A stretch of DNA of 64,000 bases from Ceratothoa steindachneri. Its lineage: Eukaryota; Arthropoda; Malacostraca; Isopoda; Cymothoidae. Position 1 is the stretch's first letter. The number at the start of each line of letters is the position of its first letter. The DNA lies in assembly GCA_963969495.1 (NCBI GenBank), contig OZ018324.1, forward strand, positions 41,754,609 to 41,818,608, written 5' to 3'. Under the pieces are notes generated by a model. It ran no database searches. It saw nothing but the letters and a program-made list of their open reading frames with translations, and was not told where the DNA came from. Of the stretch, positions 22,670-33,517 are shown piece after piece. Both the position numbers and the translations under genes were made by a program.

Positions 22670-23395
22670 TACCCTCCCCCGCACAATTTACACCCACCCC
22701 AAAAAAATCCTGCAATTTTTGGTTATTGCTGATAGGAAATAATGAAAATAGTTTTCGTAAATTGCCACAAAAATCAAGCAAAATATATTCCTACAAACTC
22801 CTCCTACCTAACATTAATTTGTGGAAATGACTTAAATATAAGGACAGCACCACCTTATTTTTATATTGTTGCCAGAGAGGACATCAGATGTATTTCTTTA
22901 GAAAAAGAGGTAAACGCGGGAGTCTTTTTGAAATCGTGATAAACATCATCGACATCCGTAGCTTGGTCAAGCGTTGTGATCATTTTATAAAAGAAAATCA
23001 AGCAAATTATTGAGTATAATAGTTATAATTATAGTATTTAGCGTCAACCTCGATTAGGTAATTTCTTCCATATTCTCCACGACAAATATCTCTACGAAGG
23101 GACTCCAAGAGTTTGTAAAAAAAGTGAGCCAGATGGGGGAGTTACATGCTCTCTCGATCCCTAGGAATCCATAGCCTCTCCTTATAGCCTTAGGGTGTAT
23201 GAAATTTTCATATACTTTGTAAGTACATATATACTATGGATTACTAGGGGGTTGTATGGCACGTAACTCTCCAGAATCAGGCTATATCTAAAACTCTCGT
23301 AGATTCTGTAGGAGCAATTGGGCGGGGGCATATTCAATCTCCCTGCTGTCAATTCTAACATGGTTTCCCATTTATTTGCTCACACCCCTTTTCGG
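22670..23395. other. no recognised gene
   Basis: AT-rich. A 65-codon frame at 22742-22939 has no recognisable motif. Confidence 0.4.
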
Positions 23396-23399
23396 GGTC

Positions 23400-23862
23400 T
23401 GTGCAAACTTTAAATTAAGATTTCTTTAGTCATGGTGACACCCTGTACACATGCCTCATACATGACTGCATTATTTACTTCTATCCTAAAAAGCTTCCCA
23501 CTGTTCGACACTTTATCACCCTACACCATACTTCTTCCCTAGCCGATGGACGAGCATATGTCTTTCCAGATAAATAAACACCCTAGGGTTTCTCAACAGG
23601 CTGCCTCTATACACATCCTTAATTTTGACAATACTTGCATTCTAATCCAACCTTACTCATACCTTATCATTCTTTTGTTATCTCTCTACCACACTCAATT
23701 TTTGTTATTGCTTTTTTATTGTTATTGTTATCTCTTTTTATTGTTTCCTGTTTAATTTTTAAAGTAGCCTAGAACTAGGCTGTTTGTTTACGGCGACTAA
23801 TGCCTAAGTCGGCAGTCGCCAGATAGCCCCTTAATAAAAAAAAAAATAAAAAAAATAAAATC
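23400..23862 (+). mobile_element. possible LINE 3' end with A-rich tail
   Basis: A hydrophobic low-complexity frame (23546-23755) is followed by a short untranslated stretch and then an A-rich tail (23830-23862) composed of A runs broken by T. Just before the tail the words GCCTAGAACTAGGC (a small palindrome, 23768-23781) and GGCGACTAATGCC occur. The arrangement is that of a non-LTR retrotransposon 3' end on the plus strand; the family is unknown. Confidence 0.35.
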
Positions 23863-24294
23863 TACCACACTCAAAATTCCCATAAACCTTCGGAACCATA
23901 CAAGCAAATCAGACTCTACTATAATTCTTGCATTCGCGTTTCACCCCATTTATCTATAAAGACTCTCACAGCAGTTTTAATTCCTCCACCAGTAATCATT
24001 TCACACTGGTTATCTAGTGCCACAAACATAGCCGTCCCATTACGCAATCACACCTGTTATTTATAATTTCGTCTCTTTTAACATCCACTCCCACTTTCAA
24101 ACCATTTATTTTAACTTTCCGAGCGCTACCACTCTTTTCTATGCTCATTGTTTCCATCATCACCAAATTAGTTGGCTAATTAATTAATAAAACTGACACC
24201 TTTCCATTTCGTGTGCAATACTCACCTAATAATAAAACCATTATAAAGACCAGAATGACCATTACTGGAAAGAAGGTGTCCACTGATACAGGTT

Positions 24295-24580
24295 GTTTTA
24301 ATGGGGGACTGTAAAACCTCTTCGGGACCAAAAGAGGGAGAGGTAATGGGTATATTTTAGGAGCAAAAGAAAGAAGTAAGAGACAGCATGGCTGTGATTG
24401 GTTATATGCGTTATAAAGGATGTGGTTGGAAATGTCTGCGCAAATGAGCAGGAGTGAAATGAGGGCCGGCCTTGATTGGGAAAGTTCCCTACTAACGGCA
24501 AATTTGGGGCTGGAAAAGCAGGCCGAGTGACCTGCCTTAGAAACCCAGTGCCTTATCCACTTGGCCACACATACAGACAG
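24295..24580 (-). repeat. possible tRNA-derived SINE
   Basis: On the minus strand at about 24575 the sequence TGGCCAAGTGGATAAGGCA fits the RNA polymerase III A box (T-G-G-C-N-N-A-G-T-G-G) and D-arm of a tRNA. No good B box (GGTTCGANTCC) follows at the expected 30-40 bp; the nearest is GGTCACTCGGCC. The 143-codon minus frame across it (24176-24607) has no domain. I infer a decayed tRNA-headed SINE. Confidence 0.35.
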
Positions 24581-24940
24581 TAATTTTTTTATTATTAGTC
24601 TCATCATCTAGTTTAAACAAAAATTTATGCTTCTTAAGTCGCCACCTTTTGAATCTTTAAAGTAAAGAGATATTTTTTCCCTTTCTCACTTCCCAAATCA
24701 TTCATTGATTCGCTCTTCTAATCATTTCATTTCCTGTTCTGTTTGCTTATCCACTCGCTTCTCTCCTCTCATCAGCCAGATGGGCTCCTAAGATTTTTTA
24801 AAAGAATCTCCTCTCATCGCCTCATTGTATGCATTGATCCGCATCTCTTTGACAATCTTTTCCTTACTAATGAGGCGTTTGCTGGTGCGCCTCAAACTTC
24901 GCTTATATAGGGCCGAGTCTCACATCATCAGGCCTCCATT

Positions 24941-24954
24941 CCCCCCCCCCCCCC
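24941..24954. repeat. poly-C tract
   Basis: Run of about 14 C. Confidence 0.8.
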
Positions 24955-25030
24955 AACTTTTTCTGTTTTAAATGTTTCATTTCCATATAAAACAGTTAAT
25001 GAAAAATTGTGCTTTACTTTTCAATCTAGT

Positions 25031-25031
25031 A

Positions 25032-25082
<51 letters not shown>
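25031..25082. repeat. (CA)n(TA)n compound microsatellite
   Basis: About 20 bp of CA followed directly by about 32 bp of TA. Confidence 0.95.
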
Positions 25083-25085
<3 letters not shown>

Positions 25086-26560
25086 CAAGGTTGCTGAAAC
25101 ATTTGACCGCAGCTGCATATATAGGTATATTAGTACTTTTTATATTTTCAGTTATTCAAAATCATATGGATTATCACCGAAGTGAGTCGTTTTCCTATCT
25201 AGGGTAGAACTAAATGCTCTTGATCAAAACATGTACACCACAAAATACTCTAATCTCCCTCTGACTAATTCTTGCAAAGAGCGAGTCCATTTATTGATTC
25301 AACGAGAAAAGAAGGAGAAGATTAAAAAGTAGCGTATTAAAATGTAATAGATCACCATAGACTCAAAATGCTTTAGTTCACCGAGGTAAATAAATTCAAA
25401 GATTCAATGAACTTTTTTAAAAAATGCACACCTATAAATTTGAATTTAAACTCCCGTGGCCAAATATCCCTGGTGGTTTAGACGCAAGTAACCGAAAAAC
25501 AAACTAACTAGGCCCTCTTGGGGGCAATACTGATATCAGACTGCTCTTAACTTCAAAAATATTAGTGTAACATAAGTTTGTTTGTCACAGATAAATAGCA
25601 TCGACAATTGGATTCAATTAATTCCACTCACATAAAAGTTTTATAATTCATTCATAAATACAAATAAATTCCGAAAACTAACTATAAAGGATAAAAATAA
25701 TACTGAAGGAAATATAGTTGAAGACAAAATAAACTAATTTATATGCTCAATCTTTACCCTGACATCACATCATATATTTCATTGCTTGCTATACAAGTAT
25801 GAATTATGTTGATTTACGGCCGCCCAAATTCAATTTACGATTCTAACTTTTAGCAAAAGAATCATGATATAATTTTTAAGGAAGTAAATCATATTGATTA
25901 AATCAAACTAGAAAGAAAATTCAGAAATGAAGTAAAGGTCTATAACTAAGAAATGAGGTATAGATCGTTGGCAAAGAAAACTGACAGAGATTCATCTGAT
26001 ATGACCAAGATAGTAATATTACCGAAATGAATAACCGACTTAAGCATAATAAAAGAAAGCATTGCAGCAATTCAAATTGTCCATTGCATAAACATTAAAT
26101 AAACATATTAATTGCTGAAAATTAATTGCGAATGAAAAGAGTAGACAGTGAATTTAATATCTTGCATCGTAGATGGTGAGGCAACATTTCTCATGTCCAA
26201 CTCCATATACACTATAAACATGTTTCGCGTAAACGCCCAAGTAGATCAGCCATGATTGGAGATTCCTCCTTTTTAATTTTACATAAGAAACGTAATCAAG
26301 AACGCAAACGGGATGTTATACTCCACTCCAGACATTGGAAAGAAAAGCAATCAGAAGGAAAAGAGGTAAAAAATTACTCGTCGCTTTGAAGATTAGAATA
26401 AACTAAGGAGGTATAATCAGCTTGATTTGTTCTCTAGAGGAATCCTCTTCACTCTGATCAATCGAGAAAAATGCATTATCGGAACAAATTTATATTCGAT
26501 GTTCAGTACTAATTTCTAAGCTTTTCACCTTATTTTTCAGCTTCGCAATAATTATATATT
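25083..26560. other. AT-rich stretch without recognised genes
   Basis: No open frame of note, no motif, no RNA gene seen. Confidence 0.5.
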
Positions 26561-26563
26561 AGG

Positions 26564-26780
26564 TTGAGGAATAAGTTCTTGCGTTTTTTTAATGTTGTCT
26601 TGATTTAAGTTTTGTTGACGTGATTTGTGCACATATTAAGAAACAATAATAAATAATGAGAGCAAAATTTGCAAAGGTTAGGCTACACCTCTTAACAGCG
26701 TCGACTATTAGTCTTTGCTTAGGCTACGTCTTGAAGTTGAATAATAAGTCATTGCGGTTTATTTAAAAGTTGTGTTAATT
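26564..26780. repeat. two mariner-terminus-like segments in direct order
   Basis: At 26564 the sequence TTAGGTTGAGGAATAAGTTC goes on as TTGCGTTTTTTTAA. A related segment at 26735 reads GTTGAATAATAAGTCATTGC followed by GGTTTATTTAA. Both resemble irritans-type mariner terminal repeats (T-T-A-G-G-T-T-G-x-x-x-x-A-T-A-A-G-T). They stand in the same orientation about 170 bp apart, with no transposase between them. Confidence 0.45.
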
Positions 26781-26788
26781 TAATTTTT

Positions 26789-27328
26789 GTTGGACGCGAA
26801 TGAGCAATGAGACAAGAAACAGGAGTTTTTTAGAGGTAAGAAAAAGGGACATTAGAAGAAGATTAGAATCAAAGAGAGCAGAGGGCTGCACAATGAAGGC
26901 AATAATGAATGCAATCCTTTAACGTAAAGACAGAGATAACGTCAGGGGAAAAAAGTTTGAAATTCCTGGCCGGGACTCGAACCCGGGTCTGCTAATTGCC
27001 GGCCAGATGCTCTACCGCTGAGCTACCAGGCACAGTGACTCTACTTCGCCCAAAGCGTTACCCCATCAAACCCAGTATCTCCCTAAGTTAGGAACCTCCA
27101 AGGAATTTTTATACCACATCCTCTTACCCGCTTACAATTTAAAGGCTCATTCCCCATGTCACATACAGAGAAGAAGGAGCAAATGCAAGTTGTGCGGGTG
27201 ATAACAACCACCACAGGGCTTTCGCCATATTTATTTTCTGCCTTTCAAAACAATTTTGAAGACTGAAACAAAGGTGCAGAAACCTTGCACTGCAGACTAT
27301 ATAACAATATAGTACAAGAAAGAGAAAA
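26789..27328 (-). repeat. tRNA-headed repeat, copy 1 (full length)
   Basis: About 540-bp unit. In sense (minus-strand) order it holds: TTCTTGTACTATA near the start; a GGCAGAAAATAAATATGGCG block; a GAGCCTTTAAATTGT block; a TTCCTTGGAGGTTCCTAAC block; a tRNA-like segment (26963-27032); a TTTCCCCTGACGTTATCTC block; and the end GCTCATTCGCGTCCA at about 26789. All blocks recur in the same order in copies 3 and 4 on the other strand. I infer a SINE-like or composite non-autonomous element. Confidence 0.75.
26963..27032 (-). tRNA. tRNA-like sequence inside repeat (Ala-like, degenerate)
   Basis: Minus strand. A box GGTAGCTCAGCGGTAGAGCA and B box GGTTCGAGTCC are both good. A cloverleaf can be drawn: acceptor TGCCTGG pairs with CCAGGAA except for one mismatch; the D and T arms are normal, with a perfect five-pair T stem (CCGGG/CCCGG). 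The anticodon stem is poor, and the loop CCGGCAA would place GGC at the anticodon (alanine) but lacks the invariant T before it. Because the copy at 27674 sits in the same repeat, I take it as a tRNA-derived head, not a functional tRNA gene. Confidence 0.5.
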
Positions 27329-27450
27329 TTGGACGCGAATGAGCAATGAGATGAGAAACAGGAGTTTTTTAAAGGCAAGAGAAAGGGACATTAGAAGAAC
27401 CCAGAATCAAGGAGAGCTGAGGGCGGCACATTAAAGGCGATCCTTTACTG
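27329..27450 (-). repeat. tRNA-headed repeat, copy 2 (tail only)
   Basis: Begins TTGGACGCGAATGAGCAATG, like the outer edge of copy 1, and runs through the AGGAGTTTTTTAAAGG and GGGACATTAGAAGAA words. It stops before the tRNA-like part. Confidence 0.7.
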
Positions 27451-27452
27451 AG

Positions 27453-27903
27453 AAGACAGAAATAAGGCAGAAAATAAAAATGGCGTAGCCCTGTGGTGGT
27501 TGTATGATCACCCGCAGAACCTGTATTTGCTCTCTCTTTGTATGCGACATGGACAATGAGCCTTTAAATTGTGAGCAATAAAGAGGATGTGGTATAAAAA
27601 TTCCTTGGAGGTTCCTAACTTAGGGAGATACTGGGTTCGATTGGGTAACGGTTTGGGCGAAGTAGAGTCACTGTTTCTGGTAGCTTAACGGTAGAGCATC
27701 TGACCGGCAATCAGCATACCAAGGTTCGAGTCCCGGCCAGGAATTTCAAACTTTTTTCCCTGACGTTATCTCTGTCTTCACGGTAAAGGATAGCCTTCAT
27801 TGTGCCGCCCTCTGCTCCCTTTGATTCTGGATTCTTCTAATGTCCCTCTCTCTTGCCTCTCAAAAACTCCGGTTTCTTGTCTCATTTGCTCATTCGCGTC
27901 CAA
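27453..27903 (+). repeat. tRNA-headed repeat, copy 3
   Basis: Plus-strand copy from the GGCAGAAAATAAAAATGGCG block to the end GCTCATTCGCGTCCA, including the tRNA-like part at 27674-27743. It forms a large inverted repeat with copy 1 and lacks only the first block of the unit. Confidence 0.75.
27674..27743 (+). tRNA. tRNA-like sequence inside repeat, second copy
   Basis: Counterpart of 26963-27032. A box GGTAGCTTAACGGTAGAGCA, B box GGTTCGAGTCC. The acceptor TTTCTGG and the anticodon arm carry extra mismatches compared with the first copy. Not a functional tRNA in my view. Confidence 0.45.
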
Positions 27904-28062
27904 TTCTTCTTTCTCTTGTACTATATGTATTTATAGTCAGCTATACAAGGTTTCTGACACTTTCTTTCAGTCTTCAAATTTATTTAAAAGGCAGAAAATA
28001 AAAATGGCGTAGCCCTGTGGTGGATGTATTATCACCCACAGAACCTGTATTTGTTCTTTCTT

Positions 28063-28065
<3 letters not shown>
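27904..28065 (+). repeat. tRNA-headed repeat, copy 4 (head only)
   Basis: Directly follows copy 3: the TTCTTTCTCTTGTACTATA word starts the unit, then GGCAGAAAATAAAAATGGCG again at 27992, then AGAACCTGTATTTGTTC. It is cut off by the (TA)n array at 28065, which lies where the unit normally reads TTTGTATG. Confidence 0.7.

Positions 28066-28107
<42 letters not shown>
28065..28107. repeat. (TA)n microsatellite
   Basis: TA run of about 43 bp truncating the tRNA-headed repeat copy 4. Confidence 0.95.
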
Positions 28108-28111
<4 letters not shown>

Positions 28112-28229
28112 TCAGGTTTTATTAAAAGCGACTGCTAGTCTCGTATTAATGATTTTCATTTCAATCTTTGCGATTTGTTTTATGTTCGCCTTTGTTCAAC
28201 TCGTGAATTATCCTACCGAAGTTCATTAG

Positions 28230-28344
28230 AGACTGATATTAAATAATTGTAAAAAGGTGGAAGGAAATTAATTCACTTTCTTTTATTATACTGACGTATT
28301 TCGATGCAAAAATTATTATTCTCAGAGTTACTGTATAATGGGAA

Positions 28345-28425
<81 letters not shown>

Positions 28426-29290
28426 AAATATGTTAATAAACTGACGAACGGAATATAGACACGTGTAGGTGAATTAGCAGTCAGAGTAGGTACAGGTAGA
28501 AACTGGTCGAAGAAGTGTAAGTGACCGGAATGAGGGGAGGGGTAGGCTGCTTGCCAGAGGTGATTAACGGCAAGGGGGCTGCTCTCCTAAATATACCCGT
28601 TCCTTGGATTTACTCTTCTTGCGGTTGGTAGGATTTCATGGGAGTTGGATTGTATATTTAGTGTTGTTTGGTTTTCTTGAATATATATTGCTTAAAGTAG
28701 GAGTAATTGGCATCTGTTAAGGGCATAATCTAAATATTGGGGTTTTCTTCCATCATTTTTCTGTTAAGGAGAGTTCCGTGCATTTCTTGTGCATGATTCT
28801 TAGGTGCACCATTGTTGAGGTGGTATGATATTCTTATTGGGAGTGTGATTTCGGTCATTCCGATTTATGAGTTAGGTAATTGCTCACAGTTTCATATGTT
28901 ACATGTGTTCTCATATATCAGGTGGGACTTTTGTTTGGGTTGAGGTGGAGTTTTAGGGTTATTTTTCCTGAAAGAATTGATTTCCGTCTATTTCAATAAT
29001 AGATGGTTTGTCTGATCTTTTTTTCGGCAGTCGTTGGTCTATTCCTCGACTAATAATGTCCTTGATTGCTTTCTCGTCTGCACGGTGGTCTGTGCTCATA
29101 GTATTATTGTAGAAGAGTTCTATAATGTTTTCTTTGTCTGTGTTTCCGTTCTTCTGGGGTTCTTATAGCTGCTTCTTTATTGGAGAATCCGTTGTTATCG
29201 AGTACCTGGGTGACTCTCTCAAGTTCACTGTGTGTATCCTTCCATGTAGTTCAGTGGCTGAAGGCACGGTTAATATATGATGCGATCACG
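28230..29290 (-). pseudogene. Penelope-like element, C-terminal GIY-YIG part and tail
   Basis: Penelope-like retroelements (PLEs) join an RT to a GIY-YIG endonuclease. On the minus strand at about 28895-28700 I read LPNS, a stop, IGMTEITLPIRISYHLNN, then GAPKNHAQEMHGTLLNRKMM and EENPNI. This is the GIY-YIG region with the usual Y-I-G reading stop-I-G (a TAT to TAA change), followed by the G-A-P-K-x-H motif seen in the Neptune/Poseidon-type PLEs. The catalytic arginine of the R-x-x-x-H segment appears as R-I-S-Y-H. No RT is recognisable upstream (29300 on). After the (TA)n array the minus strand has a tail with GCATCGAAATACGTCAG at about 28305-28290, a common PLE tail form. Confidence 0.6.
28350..28422. 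repeat. (TA)n microsatellite
   Basis: TA run of about 73 bp, lying between the coding end and the apparent tail of the minus-strand Penelope-like element. Confidence 0.95.
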
Positions 29291-29299
29291 CTTGTTTGG

Positions 29300-29512
29300 T
29301 AACGGTAGGGCGTTATTTAAACATTACACTTGCAAAATTAGTCTGGCAAACCTTAATTACGAGTATTCCACAGACAATGTTGATGTTTTAATTGCAAATT
29401 ATAGCCGCGATTACTTGTCCCCCCTAAACTTAGAAAGGGTTAAATTCCCACCTAACCTAACCTAACAAGCAGTTAAATGGTAACGGTTACCTTTGTTAGC
29501 CTTGTATAGCGG

Positions 29513-29513
<1 letters not shown>
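29300..29513. other. short (CCTAA) run, otherwise nothing
   Basis: Includes about three CCTAA units at 29452-29466, the arthropod telomere-type word, too short to matter. Confidence 0.4.

Positions 29514-29592
<79 letters not shown>
29514..29592. repeat. (TA)n microsatellite
   Basis: TA run of about 78 bp followed by a short (ACAA)n run. Confidence 0.95.
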
Positions 29593-29593
<1 letters not shown>

Positions 29594-29835
29594 AACAAAC
29601 AAACAGTCCTTCTGAAATATATATAAGATAGGAGCTGAAACATAAAAATATTGGTTAAATTCCGATTTTGGAAAACATAATATTTTATTAATAACACCAT
29701 TTAGTAAAATAATAATTTATAGATACTAACAAAATATTCGGACATATTATTAAAATACACATTATGATCGTACATATTTAGCAATAATACGGTAAAATCT
29801 GAAAAGTTTGGATTAAATATATTAAATATATAAAT

Positions 29836-29866
29836 CTACGAGGGATGCTTTATATTTTTGGCCAAG
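29836..29866 (+). repeat. orphan mariner-type terminus
   Basis: TACGAGGGATGCTTTATATT continues TTTGGCCAAG. The first eight bases equal the outer end of the 5-kb mariner (TA plus CGAGGG). It runs into a (TA)n array within a few bases, and no partner end was found. Confidence 0.4.
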
Positions 29867-29869
29867 GGC

Positions 29870-29870
<1 letters not shown>

Positions 29871-29938
<68 letters not shown>
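29871..29938. repeat. (TA)n microsatellite
   Basis: TA run of about 68 bp. Confidence 0.95.
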
Positions 29939-29939
<1 letters not shown>

Positions 29940-29941
<2 letters not shown>

Positions 29942-31160
29942 TTCGCGTGGTGGGTATTGGAGCAAAACAATACTACAGGTTTTGAATTATCAGTCGCTTA
30001 GACCGTAGACTGTATCGTAAAACTATACTCGAGTCTAATATATAACATTGAAAAAATAGTCCAGATAAATGAGATCTAAGGAAGATTATTCTGACTAATC
30101 GCGGAAACCTTCTAACTCATTGGCAGCTTTCTGATATTTGGACCTCGGGTTCTTAACGAGGAACTTCGCAGTGACCGATTTCAGAGTCAGCCAAGCGCCG
30201 ACAAAGTGAGATTGAACACTTCAGCAAAGTCAGTTTCTATGATGAGCTGTTATTTATCTGATACCCAAGACTATGGCCGCCGTCAGTTTATTGCTACTTA
30301 GACTCAAAACCTTATGGACTATTAAAAGTGAATCCTACTCTCTTTTTACAGCAAGTTTACGAAGTTCTTCTTGAGATCTTATTTGATGTGCAATGGTGAA
30401 AGAAAGAAATTGTGTAGTTCGACCAGAGAGATTGGAAACCATTGTGTGATATGTGTTGCAATGCTTGTCTAGATGGCTAATCTCGTCGGAATTAATGGTT
30501 GTCGTCTGCTAGTTTTTGCCTCAGGCACAAGAAGCATTGATACTTCATGGATACTTGAAGTCTTAAAAAGAGATCAACAACTACCTAGTGATCTACCAAA
30601 ATATACAAATCCGGTACTTGTAGTTGTTTGCCCCTTCCCCTATGTCAAATTTCAATTGAGGGTGCGTCTGGGTTTAAAAAGAACTTGTTGTTGTTCAGAA
30701 GAATCGCGATGAGTCAATTAAACGTGCCAATTAAGTTGCGTTTCATTTCCCTCCACACCAGTCTAACACCGAAGGGATACACTTCGTATTGTTCTTCCAA
30801 TCACGTAGGTTTTGAATACATTTTTTGCATCATATATGTGGTGTGAGTGGTTTATCATATTCTTCAAGTTTGATTCCGAGCAAAGCAATGTTAGAAATTA
30901 TTTCTTCACAAAATCTAAAATTTTTGCTTGAATATATGAAAGAGTAACCTTTTTAAAGGGGAAAGATGACCTGCCAAGGTTATTTATGAATGCTGTATTT
31001 GTTGAAGTATCAATAGAGTTCTGAAAATAGAAAAATGTTATTTTAAAGGCCTCTTTGATGAGATAAGAGAAAAGAACAACATAAACACCGGTTCAGTAAC
31101 ACCAATAGAGAGAAATCATCAATTTACTTTAAATTTAACATATAAAAAATCTGAGCTAAT
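29940..31160. other. no recognised gene
   Basis: The open frame 30473-30712 (79 codons, starts MANLVGINGCRLLVFASGTR) has no motif I recognise and no upstream or downstream support. Confidence 0.4.
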
Positions 31161-31850
31161 TGAGAGAAATGGATTGCAATGGCCAGTCACCCTGTTCACC
31201 TTCTTCACCCTGGACATCATGTTTTCCAAATGTCTGTCGGGATCTTCAAGGGTGGATCCGTCCAGTTGTCACATTCGATAATCTTGAAGGATTCCTTTAT
31301 AGACTTTCTAGTCGGCCTTGGGCAGACACCTGTGAGCTGGAATTTTTAACTGTATAGTGGACGTTGAAATAGTTGTGACCGTGCTAATGTGCTCCAACTG
31401 AGTGTAAGGGCCTTTTTCTATGTAATGGGATTTAATGTCACCAAAAAAGATGGTGGAGTTGTTTATCCTAAACAGGCGAGGGAAATTCGGGATAGGAAGA
31501 TAGAGTTGTCTGGGGAGCTGGTACCAGTCTGCTACTAATAGTTCCTCGATGGTCGTACTTATCTTTATGGCGAGGTACGATTCATCTAGTTTCTAAATCT
31601 CTTTGTATTTGATTCCTTTTCATGCGGCAATTGCCACTAAATCGTACCTTTTATTAGTATGTTTGGTCATAATAGTATTGTAATTTAATATATTAATACA
31701 ATTATCAGCTACAATCAGGCCGTATTCAGATATTAGTACTATGTCTGGATCTATTTAACGAATGATGTTGTGAATCTACTTCTTGCTTCCCAATCCATTC
31801 AAATTAAGCGAAAAGATCTTCGATTTGTTTTTGAGTCTTATGTTCTTTGC
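31160..31850 (-). pseudogene. LINE copy B ORF2 endonuclease part
   Basis: Minus strand from about 31845: KIFSLNLNG, then IDPDIVLISEYGLIV, NTIMTKHTNKRYDLVAIAA, a stop, KGIKYKEI, ESYLAIKISTTIEELLV, and PIPNFPRLFRINNSTIFFGD. This is the N-terminal half of an apurinic-type endonuclease (the E of I-S-E and later D are fold landmarks). It parallels the plus-strand copy at 33817-34224 almost word for word. The C-terminal half and the RT are missing. Confidence 0.65.
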
Positions 31851-31854
31851 CATA

Positions 31855-33517
31855 TTATTCTTCTTGTACGATTTTTACTTTCTTTGATTCTTCCCGTGCG
31901 GGCGACTTTATTATCTCAAAGCATTTTTTCTTAAACTGGTCGTGGGAAAGATAGAAGCATGAGTCGGGGCATATTTCGATGAGGCTGTTTTTTAATGCCG
32001 TGAGCACATCTGACTCGTGTGCATCACAATGATATTTCCATTTGTAATTGCCTCTGATTATGCCTTCAATTATTTCTTTCGATTTTGATAGTCTCTGTAG
32101 TGTAGCTGAGGATGAGTCATACATTCGCATATTGAGGTCGGGGGATTTTTGTGTAGGTGTAGTCAACTTGCTTTCTCTTGAGTTTCTGCTATGCTGGCTC
32201 GCTTTATCGAAAGGATTTTCTTTCTGGAGCGGTTGGTCTGTTTCCATTTTTTTCTGGTGTCTCGGACGTACTGGGCCTGTTCAGACAGGGATTCCTTAAT
32301 CTAGATCTGTTTCTTGATGCCTGTATGTGTCTGGTATCGGTTTCCTAATAGGGGATTGTCTGGAAACCATATAGGTTTCATCCCATTTTGAATTTATATT
32401 TTTTTCAGCTCAGTCGCCTAGCTTCACGGTTTGATTACATTGAAAAAGTGAACATAGATCAAGCACATGAGTAGGTCTAGCTTCATTGATGGTTCCAATT
32501 AGAGTACTCCTTTTTCCATTTTTTGAGTTCTTGCTGCTTGTGCATAGCTGATGGATGTTCCTTTTCTTTTCGCTTATCAAGTTTTTCTTAATCGGGCACG
32601 ACATTGAGGGCATCCGGTGGGGCTTATCGCAGTTAAGGTATTTCTCATGTCCAGGTGCGTCCAGTCCCGGCGCATTCTTGGCACACCTTGCATTCTTTTG
32701 TTGCGTGTTGTTCCAGGTCATAACATGAAAAGCATACCGGTACATGGAGTAAAGTCTCTCTCTCGATGCACGCAGCCAAAACTTTGCTGCAGAACATTAT
32801 GAGTCCAGCTTCTGACGCCTTAGTGGCCATCTCTGTCGTTTGGAAAGTGCTCTACGACCACTGCTGGACCGCCGGCGGCGGCCTTAAATAGGTGAGTGTA
32901 CTCTCCTTCATCTCGGTTTTTTAATTGGTATATTTCATGTACTTTAGCCCAGCTTTGTTTTTCCTCTATTTCTTTTCTTATCTCATCTGTCCTATGTGAG
33001 CCAACCCAACATGTGGTGGTATCTTCGGTAGTAGGTTAGCTTTTTCAAGTTCTGCGTACTTCTCGTTGAATAACCTATCCACATCCTGGTAGTTGTTGCA
33101 TATTGTTAGGTAGCCATAAGACTCGTATACCAATCGACACAATGTAACCCCCAGAGTAGAGAAAATTGCATCGAATACTTTTTCCATCGGTGGTTTGGGA
33201 CAACAGGATTCTTTTAGGGTCGTCCATGACGGCCCGCTAGGGGAGCTGCCTTTTCTCAGAGCCTATAAGGCTTCTATCCTAAAATGTGTCCCTAATTCCT
33301 TTTACTCCGTTCTCTTTCTCTGTTCTACCTAGATTAAATGTCTAACAGGGCCCACTTGCCGATTCTGACCACTTTGCCCCCTACTGGAACCCACTTCTTT
33401 GCGCTTTATAGGGCTTCCTTCTGGGGTTTGGACACGACAAGAATCGGTGGTTTCTTCAGGCGTTAGCTTGCTGAGAAGTGCTGCTATGGTTGGAAAAGAG
33501 GAGACGGTCACACCCAC
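31855..33517 (-). pseudogene. LINE copy B ORF1 with zinc knuckles
   Basis: Traceable from the ATG at 33517. Pieces in order: 33517-33329 (TIAALLSKLTPEETTD), 33187-32978 (YGYLTICNNYQDVDRLFNEK), then a cysteine-rich zone at about 32760-32560 with CFSCYDLEQHATKECKVC, then NCDKPHRMPSMSCPIKK, i.e. several CCHC-type knuckles. The last part, 32247-31855, is one open frame of 130 codons with EIIEGIIRGNYKWKYHCDA, ALKNSLIEICPDSCF and a lysine-rich end. The last piece aligns with the plus-strand copy at 33600-33760 (DLIEGVIKGKYKWNFDAEIA). At least three frameshifts separate the pieces. Confidence 0.65.

Noticed and set aside
26963..27032. Functional tRNA-Ala gene
   Set aside because: Anticodon stem and the invariant T before the anticodon are missing, and the segment is embedded in a repeat with a second copy.
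29452..29466. Telomeric repeat (CCTAA)n
   Set aside because: Only about three units; no sign of a chromosome end or a telomere-targeting element.
30473..30712. 79-codon plus frame starting MANLVGINGC
   Set aside because: No motif, no adjoining coding signal, no terminal repeats around it.
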